Assembly (NCBI GenBank): GCA_021604105.1
Contig: BQIW01000002.1
Location: 1 to 64,000 of the forward strand
Length of the DNA: 64,000 nt
Origin: Nitrospirales bacterium
GTDB taxonomy: Bacteria; Nitrospirota; Nitrospiria; Nitrospirales; UBA8639
Reading direction: 5' to 3'
A program made the position numbers and the translations under genes. The notes beneath the pieces are model-generated. The model had not been told where the DNA came from and did no database searches. It saw nothing but the letters and a program-made list of their open reading frames with translations. Shown here one piece after another: positions 50,884 to 60,254 of the stretch; position 1 is the first letter of the stretch, and every line of letters begins with the position of its first letter.

Positions 50884-53103
50884 CTACGGAAAAAGATGGC
50901 CAGCCTCTGGGGTTACCTTCACTTGCTTAAGAGGAATGGCGGGGTTACGAAAGGAAGTCAAGGAAAACTCTTTGTCATCGGGTAGACTGATGGGCAGTTG
51001 GATTTGAAATCCAAGAATGCCACGCCTATTGGTCAAAAGCTGAAAACGTCCAGAATGACGTTGAATAATGTGATGAGCCAGGATTAACCCTTGGGTAGCG
51101 GAAGGATCAGGCTCATCAATTAACCAAGTATCAAAGTCCCATTCCTCTATTGAAACCAGTTCAGAATACATCGACGTTTTTTCAGCTTTCCACCACACCG
51201 CAATTTGAAGCCAATTTTGCCCCAAAACCTGTCGATCCGATTCTGTTTCAATTCGCAAAGTTCCGGACAAATGAGAGGGATCCTTTAAAAGAAATAACAG
51301 CCCGTTGAAAATGGCCTGCATGAGCCCTTGGCGATCTACAGAGACCATCGGTACATCGGGACTAAATATCTTCTCAATCATCGTTTTATAGTAAGCAGGA
51401 TTGCTTGCGACAAACAAAAGACAGGAATCAATGATCTCGTGAATATGGGCTTTTGCATTCAATGATCCCGATATGGGTTTGACATATTCTCTGATCTCTT
51501 TTGTCAACGCCTCTATTTTTGCAAGATCTTCTCCCACTATACGATGTAGCCTATCCATAAATTCCCCGTCATGACGCCGCAATTCAGCTACTTGAACAAA
51601 CGCTTTAATTGAGACTAACGGACTATGAAGTTCTTGAGTCAATCCATTCGCCATGGCTTCGAGAGACCGTAGACGATCCACCTGGCAAAGTAAATTTTGG
51701 GATCGGTGAATTTCTTCTCGCAAAATGGCATTTTCTAAAGCTAAGGCAGATTCCTGAATGATCGTATTCCAAAAGGTTTTCCCACCCATTGTTCGAATAG
51801 CTTCACTGGACGTAGGGCCAAGAGCCAAAACACCCAATAATTGGTTATTCCCAAAGATTGGATAGAACAACTCTAATCCGGCATTTTCTAATATTTCAGC
51901 TATGCGCCTCTCACCGTCATTTGCGTCTAAACTTTTTAAATCCCCAATGGATACCTTTGCCTGCGTAAATAGCAATAATTGTGGCAGATTATCGGAGATT
52001 GCCCATCCGTTCTGGATAACAGGATGATCAGGAGAAAACCCAAAATTTGAAACTGCCCGATACCGATTTTCTTCAACATGCAAAACAAAGATTGCAGCCT
52101 TCGATGCTCCCGCACTTCTTCCTACCGTTTCCAGAATGGCCTGTCCCAAATCATGTACATTGTGCATGCTAGCAACTTTGGATGAGAATTTGGAGAGGGC
52201 GTGAGTCCTCAATTCCCTACCTTTGAGTATGGTTCTCGCGACCGCGCCTTTCGTTCCCACTTTCATCTGATAAACTCCCACAACCGTCAGGAGATGCAGG
52301 AGAAGTTGCACGACGGAAAACCTGACATTTATGACCCCAAGGAGGGATTTCTGCGCCAGTAGGAGCATTGGGTACACAGGTTGTGACACAAACAATAAAA
52401 TAGCAAAATAAGATAATCCCTTTTCAACGTAGACTGAAAATTCCAACCAGTGAAAACGCAACAAGGTATAGGCTACGATTGAAATATAAACCGCAAAACC
52501 AATGGTACCGTAGGGTAATATTTCAATCCCATACCACAGGGGATAATTCGTGGCCCCACCTATGTATCCGATTCCAGAGCCTACGAGGAGATACAAAAAT
52601 TGCCTTCGACGCAATCCTTTTTCCTTCACATAGGCTTGAAGAAGAAGAAGATGCGCAAAGATTACAAGACCCACCCACCAAATCAAACAAAAATGAAAAA
52701 CCAAACCAGGCACACCCCAAAACGGAAAGATAGAAATTGGGCGGACACCTTGAATGAAGAAAGGCGTAAAATCGGCAAGAAGGAATACCCCACCCACAAG
52801 GTAATTCAATTTAATAGTCGTTCTATAAACATTCTCCTTCCGAAGTAAATACAACACATGATGCAGAAACGTAATGGGAATAAAAATAGCGCCGGCCATT
52901 AAAATCCGGAGATTGAGGAGGGCAAAAAATTCGGATTCAGTGACTTGCCAGGCAAAGTACCCAAAACTCCACAAAGCAGTGGTAATTCCAAATAAACCAA
53001 ACGTCCAATGCCTGGGATCCTTTGGAGCGCGGAAGTAGACAAAGGACGCCAACCCGCTAGCGGCTAGTCCATTCAACAATCCACTAATGGCAAAAAATTC
53101 CAC
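50884..53103 (-). CDS. Multi-TM, GAF-containing histidine-kinase-like protein with degenerate H-box
   Basis: 739 residues. About eight membrane helices (to ~275) resemble the 7TM sensor region of kinases, then a GAF domain (~320-455), then a dimerisation helix and an ATPase-like domain. At the H-box, where kinases have A-H-E-x-x-N-P, this has NGLTQELHSPLVSIK: Gln490 replaces the phosphoacceptor His. The DxGxG box is not recognisable, though a G2-like segment (QGLILAHHIIQRHSGRF) remains. It is therefore probably a pseudokinase that senses a signal and regulates a partner, possibly the hybrid kinase encoded just downstream. Ends 56 bp before that gene. Confidence 0.75.
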   Translation of the reverse strand: MEFFAISGLLNGLAASGLASFVYFRAPKDPRHWTFGLFGITTALWSFGYFAWQVTESEFFALLNLRILMAGAIFIPITFLHHVLYLLRKENVYRTTIKLNYLVGGVFLLADFTPFFIQGVRPISIFPFWGVPGLVFHFCLIWWVGLVIFAHLLLLQAYVKEKGLRRRQFLYLLVGSGIGYIGGATNYPLWYGIEILPYGTIGFAVYISIVAYTLLRFHWLEFSVYVEKGLSYFAILLFVSQPVYPMLLLAQKSLLGVINVRFSVVQLLLHLLTVVGVYQMKVGTKGAVARTILKGRELRTHALSKFSSKVASMHNVHDLGQAILETVGRSAGASKAAIFVLHVEENRYRAVSNFGFSPDHPVIQNGWAISDNLPQLLLFTQAKVSIGDLKSLDANDGERRIAEILENAGLELFYPIFGNNQLLGVLALGPTSSEAIRTMGGKTFWNTIIQESALALENAILREEIHRSQNLLCQVDRLRSLEAMANGLTQELHSPLVSIKAFVQVAELRRHDGEFMDRLHRIVGEDLAKIEALTKEIREYVKPISGSLNAKAHIHEIIDSCLLFVASNPAYYKTMIEKIFSPDVPMVSVDRQGLMQAIFNGLLFLLKDPSHLSGTLRIETESDRQVLGQNWLQIAVWWKAEKTSMYSELVSIEEWDFDTWLIDEPDPSATQGLILAHHIIQRHSGRFQLLTNRRGILGFQIQLPISLPDDKEFSLTSFRNPAIPLKQVKVTPEAGHLFP

Positions 53104-53170
53104 GGGTTTCGTGTTATTGACGAAGGAAGGTTGACCGACGCATCCACACCTGAAAAGAATTCATCATGTC

Positions 53171-53195
53171 AAAAAAGGCCGCACCAGCCTTGCGG
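53171..53195 (-). terminator. Rho-independent terminator (minus strand)
   Basis: On the minus strand CCGCA (53195-53191), a 7-base loop, and TGCGG (53183-53179) are followed by CC and six T (53176-53171). It lies downstream of the HAD phosphatase gene and upstream of the 7TM kinase-like gene. The rest of 53104-53451 has no gene. Confidence 0.6.
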
Positions 53196-53451
53196 GGTTT
53201 ACTTTGATTTTAAACCGTAACCTGAATGGCTAAAATGGTCAAGTATTCGCCATTCTGATTTTCAGCGGGTTCCCAAGGAACAACTTTCGAATCGTGAAGG
53301 ATGCCCAGGGGGTTTGATGCCTAACCATTGGCCCCATTCGGGTTTTTAGAATCCCCCCTCCTAACCTCCGTCGATTGGAAAAAGCCATGAGATGTTTGGC
53401 CGTAAATTCGCATTCGGCAGGGTTGTGAAAAATTGAGTGACGGGTGTGTTA

Positions 53452-54174
53452 TTAGGGATGCAAGAGGTCATATGAAGACAGTTGAATCAAACTTGAAAGG
53501 GTCTGTGGATGAGGAAGGATATTTATAGAACGATCAATTAAGACGGCATGAAGACCAGCTTGTTGAGCCCCCTCGAAATCCTCAATAGGGTGGTCTCCCA
53601 CATGAAGTGCTTCTTGTGGGATTACCATATGCTCATCGAGTGCATGAGTAAAAATATTTTTGGCCGGTTTGGCAGCTCCGACCAAACTGGAAATTGTCAC
53701 AGAATCAAAAAACGTATTGAGACCAAGCCCACGCGAAACCTCAAAGAACCGACTATCAAAATTGGAAATAATTCCGAGTTCAAAGCCTTGCCCCTTCAGC
53801 TCAGCTAATATGTCGAGTGTTTCAGGAAACAACTCCCAATGGGTAGGCTTCCCAAACGCCTCGAATACTTCATCAAAAAAATCGTCAAATCCTTCGAACA
53901 TCCCTACCCGATAAAAAACAGCATGCACAACGTCAAACCACCACAGCCGCTCGCACTGTTTGAGTTTTTCAGGCCGCTCCACAGAGAAAATCGGAAGGGG
54001 CATGTCTTTCATGGTTTGCTTGAAAGCGGCATTCAATGCCTGCTGAGTGCGTTCGGTGACCGGGACCCCGTATTTTTTGGCATACGTTAAATAGACTTCC
54101 CCTACCGATCCTTTCACATCGAATAAGGTCCCGACGGCATCAAAAAAAATAACTTTTATGGTGGAGGAACTCAT
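53452..54174 (-). CDS. HAD-superfamily hydrolase (HDHD3-like)
   Basis: 240 residues. Motif I VIFFDAVGTLFD with the nucleophile Asp, motif II GIISNFDSR, motif III Lys in SSLVGAAKPAKNIF, and motif IV LHVGDHPIEDFEGAQ. The helical cap lies between I and II (about 20-100). Predicted phosphatase of a small phosphoester; substrate unknown. ATG 54174 chosen over the codons upstream. Confidence 0.85.
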   Translation of the reverse strand: MSSSTIKVIFFDAVGTLFDVKGSVGEVYLTYAKKYGVPVTERTQQALNAAFKQTMKDMPLPIFSVERPEKLKQCERLWWFDVVHAVFYRVGMFEGFDDFFDEVFEAFGKPTHWELFPETLDILAELKGQGFELGIISNFDSRFFEVSRGLGLNTFFDSVTISSLVGAAKPAKNIFTHALDEHMVIPQEALHVGDHPIEDFEGAQQAGLHAVLIDRSINILPHPQTLSSLIQLSSYDLLHP

Positions 54175-54442
54175 GCAATACAATGAGGTGAGAAAAGAAT
54201 CGAGGGCTGAGAAACCGTTAACCTGGCCTCTCCCAAAAATGGCTCGGTGGATTCAATAAAAGACCCCCGCCGATAGATGGCGGGGTACTCGACGGAAGAT
54301 GTCTCTCACACTTTCAATCGGTAACCTATCTAGCCAGCTAATGGGAATAGAAAGGTCAATCAAACGAAAACCATAAGGGAGGAAATTCAAGGAGAGAAAT
54401 GCGGCTCTATGGAATAAGGCCAAGGCATCAAAAATCATGCTC

Positions 54443-54553
54443 TTATTTCTTTTTGCCCTTTTCGCGGCGGGCAACTTCTAACCCCTTTACCCGCTGTTGA
54501 TTTTTTCGATGTTTTCTTCGCAAATCACGATCTTTTTGCCGACCACGTGGCAT
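54443..54553 (-). CDS. 36-residue strongly basic protein
   Basis: MPRGRQKDRDLRRKHRKNQQ, then RVKGLEVARREKGKKK and a TAA stop. CAGGAG lies seven bases before ATG 54553. More than half of the residues are Arg, Lys, His or Gln, as in small ribosome-associated or nucleic-acid-binding proteins. It is too short for usual ORF calls. I know of no family name. Confidence 0.55.
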   Translation of the reverse strand: MPRGRQKDRDLRRKHRKNQQRVKGLEVARREKGKKK

Positions 54554-54718
54554 GGGTGATTCTCCTGAGTGAATTTGAAAATGTTTGAATTTAAGGAATG
54601 CCATTTTTACCATAGGCATCCTAGGAGGAACAAGAGGTCGTATTGCAGGGCTGTAGGGCCCATGATAACATCGGAGACTTTTTTGCCAATTCTGAAATAT
54701 CCTATTAATTAAAGAAAT

Positions 54719-57505
54719 ATGCCATCTTCACAGTTAGAAAAAACATACAATCCCAGCCAAGTCGAGCAACGCTGGGGATCTTATTGGATGGAGCACAAAC
54801 TCTTTCAGCCTGACCCCGCAAACCTTTCTCAATCATTTTGCCTGGTCATTCCCCCTCCCAATGTCACCGGATCCCTCCACATCGGTCATGCCCTCAATAC
54901 GACCATCCAGGACATTATCGTTCGATGGCGACGTATGCAGGGACTAAAGGCTCTTTGGGTTCCTGGGACAGACCATGCGGGAATTGCCACGCAAAATGTA
55001 GTCGAACGGCAACTCACCCAGGAAGGTCAGTCACGAGAACACCTAGGGCGCTCAGCCTTCATCGACCGGGTCTGGAAGTGGAGACATCAATCAGGAGACA
55101 CTATTATCGACCAATTAAAACAGTTAGGAGCCTCCTGCGATTGGTCTCGTCTCCGGTTTACCATGGACGAAGGACTTTCCCGGGCGGTTCGGGAAGTGTT
55201 TGTCCGCCTTTACGAAGAAGGTCTCATATACCGAGGGGAACGTTTAATAAATTGGTGTCCGCGGTGCTTGACAGCGCTGTCTGACATTGAAGTCGAGCAC
55301 GAACCCATCAAAGGCAAGCTCTATCACATTCAATATTTCCTCGCCGACGATCCAACACAATCTCTCAAGGTGGCCACAACAAGACCAGAAACCGTTCTGG
55401 GAGATACCGCGGTGGCTGTCCACCCTGAGGATCCTCGCTACCAACAGTACATTGGCAAAGAAGTTCGCGTCCCTTTGACGACACGAACCATTCCCATTTT
55501 AGCTGATCCGATATTAGTTGACCGGGAATTTGGAACCGGAGCCGTCAAGATTACGCCTGCGCACGACTTTAATGACTTTGAAGCAGGCGAGAGACACGGT
55601 CTTCCACGCCTGGCCATACTCGATTTCCAAGCTCGAATGAGCCCATCAGGACTTCAAGAAGCCCAAGCAGACTCCAGACTTCAAACTATACTCAACCTCA
55701 AGTCGGTCCAGGAAGCCCGGGCAATAGTGATAGAAGCCCTCGAGAAGCACGAACTTCTCTTAAAAATTGAAGACCACGCCATGGCCGTCGGGAAATGTTA
55801 TCGATGCAAAACGGTTGTCGAACCCTATCTTTCACCGCAATGGTTCGTCAAAATCCAACCTTTGGCAACTCCTGCCATCCAAGCGGTTGAAACCGGACAC
55901 ATTCGAATTATTCCCGATGGATGGAAAAACAATTATCTGGGCTGGATGCGCCAGATCAAAGATTGGTGCATTTCTCGCCAAATCTGGTGGGGACACCAAA
56001 TTCCCGCCTGGTACTGTCCAACCTGCGACAAGGACAAGTTACTCGAAACTAGCCAGATGGGCGGGGTCCCTGGCGACAAGGGGATTTCTTCCGACCCCCT
56101 CACAATAAGCTGCTTAATCACTTCTGATGCCCAACCCATCGTATCGAGGACTCCACCACAATCCTGTCCAAGATGCGGCGAGACCAACCTTTTTCAAGAC
56201 CCTGATGTATTGGACACCTGGTTTTCATCGGCTCTCTGGCCCTTTTCTACCCTCGGGTGGCCGGAAAACACAGAAGACTTCAAATCATTTTACCCAACGG
56301 CAACGCTCGTCACCGGATTGGACATTCTCTTCTTTTGGGTTGCCAGAATGATCATGATGGGCCTGAAATTTACGGGGCAAGCCCCATTCCGCGAGGTGTA
56401 CATTCATGCCCTGGTTCGGGACGCCGAGGGTCAGAAAATGAGCAAATCAAAAGGCAATGTGATTGATCCCCTAACCAAAATGCAACAATATGGAACGGAT
56501 GCCCTGAGATTTACCCTGGCCTCAATGGCCTCTCCTGGACGGGACATTAAACTGGCCGAAGAACGCATTGAAGGATATCGAAATTTTGTCACCAAACTCT
56601 GGAATGCCGCACGGTTTATTCATCTTTATGCGGACGGTCCACGGGCATCACACGCAGCAGAGCTCCGACCTTTTCCGGATCGCTGGATTCTCAGCCGACT
56701 GAACCATACGATCCGTGAAGTGACCAAAGCCTTTGAGGGCTATCGCTTTGACCAAGCCGCCTCCGCCCTCTATCAATTTTTATGGCATGAATATTGTGAT
56801 TGGTTCTTGGAACTCTCCAAACCTTGCCTCCAACAGGAGAACCATCCTGATGCGCCTGCCACACGCCAGACTCTCTTGGAATCATTTGAAATCATCCAAC
56901 GGCTGTTACACCCCGTGATGCCGTTTATTACCGAAGAAATCTGGCAATCCTTCCCGCACGACGGGCCATCAATCATGACGCAACCCTTTCCCAATGAAAA
57001 GCCGGAATGGATCAATGCTGAAGCCGAACAGACTTTTTTGCTTCTCCAAGCGTTTGTTAACACGGCGAGAACCGGCCGAGCCCTCCTGAATATTTCCTCC
57101 GCTCAATCCCCTTCGATCTACGGAGCGAGCAGCCAGGCCAATGACACAGCCCTTCTGACCTTTCTTTCGCCCTATATCGAGTCAATTCTGCGCTCATCGG
57201 TTATCACAGACAAGGGCATTCCACCTCTCCGCACATTACAATTGCCTTCTGGTCATTTCAGCACTGTTGGAATCCCCGTTCCCAATGAAATTGACCTCCA
57301 GGGAGTTGTCAAAAAAATTCAGAAACAAATTGGAGAAAAAGAAAAAGAAGTGCAGCGCCTTGGCAGTCGGTTATCCTCTCCTGAATTCAGGGAGAAAGCG
57401 GAGCCTTCCGTGATCCAAGAATCAGAAGCCCGCCGCACCAAGCTGATCGATGAGTTGGCAATTCTGAATATGACCGAGCAACAACTGGTTTCCATGACGA
57501 CCTGA
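54719..57505 (+). CDS. valS: Valyl-tRNA synthetase
   Basis: 928 residues, full length. Class I signatures: PPPNVTGSLHIGHALN (HIGH) and GQKMSKSKGNVIDP (KMSKS). An editing CP1 domain (TTRPETVLGDTAVAVHPED) hydrolyses mis-charged Thr-tRNA(Val). Zinc-knuckle-like Cys pairs (CPRCLTAL, CYRCKTVV, CPTCDK, CPRCGE) are present. The C-terminal coiled coil (KKIQKQIGEKEKEVQRLGSR) is typical of ValRS. nadC overlaps its stop by one base. Confidence 0.98.
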   Translation: MPSSQLEKTYNPSQVEQRWGSYWMEHKLFQPDPANLSQSFCLVIPPPNVTGSLHIGHALNTTIQDIIVRWRRMQGLKALWVPGTDHAGIATQNVVERQLTQEGQSREHLGRSAFIDRVWKWRHQSGDTIIDQLKQLGASCDWSRLRFTMDEGLSRAVREVFVRLYEEGLIYRGERLINWCPRCLTALSDIEVEHEPIKGKLYHIQYFLADDPTQSLKVATTRPETVLGDTAVAVHPEDPRYQQYIGKEVRVPLTTRTIPILADPILVDREFGTGAVKITPAHDFNDFEAGERHGLPRLAILDFQARMSPSGLQEAQADSRLQTILNLKSVQEARAIVIEALEKHELLLKIEDHAMAVGKCYRCKTVVEPYLSPQWFVKIQPLATPAIQAVETGHIRIIPDGWKNNYLGWMRQIKDWCISRQIWWGHQIPAWYCPTCDKDKLLETSQMGGVPGDKGISSDPLTISCLITSDAQPIVSRTPPQSCPRCGETNLFQDPDVLDTWFSSALWPFSTLGWPENTEDFKSFYPTATLVTGLDILFFWVARMIMMGLKFTGQAPFREVYIHALVRDAEGQKMSKSKGNVIDPLTKMQQYGTDALRFTLASMASPGRDIKLAEERIEGYRNFVTKLWNAARFIHLYADGPRASHAAELRPFPDRWILSRLNHTIREVTKAFEGYRFDQAASALYQFLWHEYCDWFLELSKPCLQQENHPDAPATRQTLLESFEIIQRLLHPVMPFITEEIWQSFPHDGPSIMTQPFPNEKPEWINAEAEQTFLLLQAFVNTARTGRALLNISSAQSPSIYGASSQANDTALLTFLSPYIESILRSSVITDKGIPPLRTLQLPSGHFSTVGIPVPNEIDLQGVVKKIQKQIGEKEKEVQRLGSRLSSPEFREKAEPSVIQESEARRTKLIDELAILNMTEQQLVSMTT

Positions 57506-58413
57506 TGGGTATGCCTTCTCTCGCGGCCCCTCCTCCTCTTTTCTCCATGCGGCGCGTAATCACCGCTGCGCTGGAGGAAGACCTTGTTTACGGAGACCTG
57601 ACCTCGACTCTGCTCATTCCACCAACCCTGTTAATTCGAGCCGACATCATTGCAAAAGGCCACATGATCGTGGCAGGCGTAACCCTTGCCAGGGAGGTGT
57701 TTCAAGCAATCGATTCAACTGTCGCACTCACCGCGCATTGCAGCGATGGAACTAGGGTGCGCCCGGCCACCACCATCCTCACCATGAAAGGGAAAGCGCA
57801 GTCGCTCCTTCAAGGAGAACGAATCGCACTGAATTTCCTCCAGCGGCTTTCGGGAATCAGCACCCTCACTCATCAGTTTTGTGAGGCTGTCCGCGACTAT
57901 CCCGTCGCAATAGTAGACACCAGAAAAACGACTCCAGGACTTCGGGCATTAGAAAAATGGGCTGTCCGTCTTGGCGGCGGAAAAAATCACCGATTTTCCC
58001 TCCACGATGGCATACTCATTAAAGATAATCACCTGCTAATCATGGCATCTCAACGTATGAACATCACACAAACCTGTCTCCTGGCCAGACAACATGCTCC
58101 GCATGGCCTTCGAATTTGCGTGGAAGTCGAAACGGTTGCTCAGGTCCGACAGGCATTGAAGGGAAAAGCTGATGTCCTTTTACTGGATAATATGACCCCC
58201 GATCATGTTAAACAGGCCATAGACATCATTCAAAGGCAGGCCTTGGTGGAAGTATCAGGAGGCATAACATTGAATAATGTTCGAGATATGGCAGAAGCGG
58301 GACCGGATTTCATCTCGATTGGAGCGCTCACACATTCCGCCCCATCCACGGACCTTTCCATGGAGATCGTTCCTCTCCGAACAAAAAGACGTCCCCAAAA
58401 GCACCAACCATGA
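57505..58413 (+). CDS. nadC: Nicotinate-nucleotide pyrophosphorylase (quinolinate phosphoribosyltransferase)
   Basis: 302 residues. Makes nicotinate mononucleotide from quinolinate and PRPP in NAD synthesis. Hallmarks: DTRKTTPGLRALEKWAVRLG (substrate Arg/Lys), GGKNHRFSLHDGILIKDNHL, EVETVAQVRQALKGKADVLL, and LVEVSGGITLNNV. The start ATG overlaps valS (TGATG), so they are translationally linked; birA and coaX follow. Confidence 0.95.
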   Translation: MGMPSLAAPPPLFSMRRVITAALEEDLVYGDLTSTLLIPPTLLIRADIIAKGHMIVAGVTLAREVFQAIDSTVALTAHCSDGTRVRPATTILTMKGKAQSLLQGERIALNFLQRLSGISTLTHQFCEAVRDYPVAIVDTRKTTPGLRALEKWAVRLGGGKNHRFSLHDGILIKDNHLLIMASQRMNITQTCLLARQHAPHGLRICVEVETVAQVRQALKGKADVLLLDNMTPDHVKQAIDIIQRQALVEVSGGITLNNVRDMAEAGPDFISIGALTHSAPSTDLSMEIVPLRTKRRPQKHQP

Positions 58414-58444
58414 GACCGGTTTTCCTCTAACCCCTGACTTATCA

Positions 58445-59269
58445 GTGGTATCCTCCACAAAACTAGCTGCCCTTCTCCCCTCAAAAAAAATTGGCGAGAC
58501 TCTTTATGTTTTTGACGATTTAGCCTCAACCAATGCATTTGCCATGGAAAGAGCCAAGAACCAAGCACTTTCTGGAACCGTTATTCTGGCCGACAGACAA
58601 ACCGCAGGACGAGGTCGTTTAGATCGGTCCTGGTTTTCTCCAGGGAAGTCCAATATTTACGGGTCTCTCCTTTTTATTCAGGAGACACCCATTCAATATT
58701 TAGGGTGGGTTCCCCTCATGGCCGGGATGGCCATCGCCGAGGCACTCGAACAACAGACAGGGATTCATATCGATCTTAAGTGGCCTAATGACTTAATTAT
58801 CGGAGGACGGAAATTGGGAGGCGTTTTATGTGACTCCTTTCGGAATCCAAGGCACCATTCCTGTGTGGTAATCGGATTTGGGATTAACGTTAATCTCTCT
58901 CAATCGGAATTCCCAATAGAACTTCAAACCAGTGCGACTTCTCTACAGATCCATTGTCATTGCGCTGTGGACAGAGAAGAGCTCATCATGAAGATGATCA
59001 CATCCTTGGAAAAAAATTGGGAAAACCTGAGGTCCAGCGGGCCTCCGTCTTATATTAGAGAATACACACGTTGGTGTGTCACCATTGGACAAACGATTCA
59101 GGTTCAGTTTCCTGATAGGAGCCAACTACAGGGGCGGGCTCATTCCGTAGGAGAACATGGCCAACTTCGAGTCATTCCCTCCCCTTCCGACTCAAACAAT
59201 CAATCAGGAAGAATCCGAGATATTCATTCCGGCGAAATCCTTCATGTTCGCACAACCGCCGAACAATGA
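58445..59269 (+). CDS. birA: Biotin-protein ligase, short form
   Basis: About 274 residues from GTG 58445; the open frame reaches back into nadC (58277), but that overlap would be unusually long and lacks coding sense. Catalytic core: DRQTAGRGRLDRSWFSPGKS (biotin/AMP loop), LKWPNDLIIGGRKLGGVLCD (lysine nucleophile site), and IGFGINVNLSQ. There is no N-terminal helix-turn-helix, so it should biotinylate carrier proteins without acting as a repressor. Followed by coaX after 41 bp. Confidence 0.9.
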   Translation: MVSSTKLAALLPSKKIGETLYVFDDLASTNAFAMERAKNQALSGTVILADRQTAGRGRLDRSWFSPGKSNIYGSLLFIQETPIQYLGWVPLMAGMAIAEALEQQTGIHIDLKWPNDLIIGGRKLGGVLCDSFRNPRHHSCVVIGFGINVNLSQSEFPIELQTSATSLQIHCHCAVDREELIMKMITSLEKNWENLRSSGPPSYIREYTRWCVTIGQTIQVQFPDRSQLQGRAHSVGEHGQLRVIPSPSDSNNQSGRIRDIHSGEILHVRTTAEQ

Positions 59270-59310
59270 CCCATCTCTGAAGAAAGGCTTAAAAGGAGGG
59301 ACCCATTTTT

Positions 59311-60087
59311 ATGCTTCTAGCCATTGACATTGGGAACTCACATATTGTCTGTGGAGTTTTTCACAACAGCACTCTGATCTCACATTGGCGCTTATCCACC
59401 GACCATTCCAAGACTCCTGATGAATATAGTATTGTTCTTGGCTCCCTCCTGCAATCTCATAAAATCCAGCCAGAAGATATTTTAGGTTGTATTGTCACTA
59501 GTGTGGTCCCCCCTCTCACACACATATTCGACTTGTTGGCCCAATCGTTAATTGGACAACAACCTCTTATCATCACCAGTGCATGTCCTCATGGCCTGAT
59601 TCTCCGATACAGTAATCCCGAGGAAATTGGGACAGACCGTCTCGTCAATGCGGTTGCGGCATTTGCCAGCTATAGGCGTTGTGTGATTATTGTAGATTTT
59701 GGGACCGCAACCACATTTTGTATCGTCACTCAAGAAGGCGAGTACCTAGGTGGAACCATTGCCCCTGGCCTAAAAAGCGCAGCAGATACGCTACACACAA
59801 AAACCGCAAAGCTTCCAAAAGTTGACCTGGTTATTCCGGCATCCGTGATTGGCAAAGACACGACCTCCAGCATGCAGGCAGGAATCATGTATGGATATGC
59901 CGGTTTGGTTGATGAAATCGTAAGGAGAATTCAACAGGAAATCGGAGAATTCCCGGTTGTCATTGCGACAGGTGGATTGGCTCAAACAATTGTTCCAATT
60001 TCGCACACTATTCAGGAGGTTAGACCAAACCTTACATTGGAAGGCTTAAAGCTCCTCTATGATCGCATGACTTCTTCCTGTGGATAA
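59311..60087 (+). CDS. coaX: Type III pantothenate kinase
   Basis: 258 residues. First enzyme of coenzyme A synthesis. Motifs: MLLAIDIGNSHIVCGVF (phosphate-1), GTDRLVNAVAAFASY, IIVDFGTATTFCIV (phosphate-2 region), and GGTIAPGLKSAADTLHTKTAKLP. AAAAGGAGG lies upstream of ATG 59311. birA-coaX adjacency is common because the two are cofactor enzymes. Confidence 0.95.
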   Translation: MLLAIDIGNSHIVCGVFHNSTLISHWRLSTDHSKTPDEYSIVLGSLLQSHKIQPEDILGCIVTSVVPPLTHIFDLLAQSLIGQQPLIITSACPHGLILRYSNPEEIGTDRLVNAVAAFASYRRCVIIVDFGTATTFCIVTQEGEYLGGTIAPGLKSAADTLHTKTAKLPKVDLVIPASVIGKDTTSSMQAGIMYGYAGLVDEIVRRIQQEIGEFPVVIATGGLAQTIVPISHTIQEVRPNLTLEGLKLLYDRMTSSCG

Positions 60088-60151
60088 CTCCGCTCCTGAT
60101 TATTCACTCCTCTCCCTTTACTCAAAATCATAAGAAATTTAAGAGGATGGG

Positions 60152-60179
60152 TTGACTTGCCGGATGAAGTGACTATCTA
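60152..60179 (+). promoter_or_regulatory. Sigma-70-type promoter for grpE-dnaK
   Basis: TTGACT (60152-60157), 16-bp spacer, TATCTA (60174-60179), about 75 bases before the GrpE start. No sigma-32 (CTTGAA...CCCCAT) or CIRCE element was found. Confidence 0.55.
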
Positions 60180-60197
60180 AATTGCGACAAGCAATTT
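60179..60197. promoter_or_regulatory. Inverted repeat next to the grpE promoter
   Basis: AAATTGC-GACAA-GCAATTT: perfect 7-bp arms around a 5-base centre, starting within the -10 element and spanning the expected transcript start. This is where a repressor would act. It is not CIRCE (TTAGCACTC-N9-GAGTGCTAA). Confidence 0.5.
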
Positions 60198-60254
60198 GAA
60201 ATGTCCTCTTCTTACTGGTCATTCATGACGCAACAACCGGAAAAAGGTAAAACC

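Noticed and set aside
58277-58444. birA start inside nadC
   Set aside because: Would overlap nadC by 136 bases and add 56 residues with no BirA features; GTG 58445 just before the catalytic core fits better, though it is not proven.
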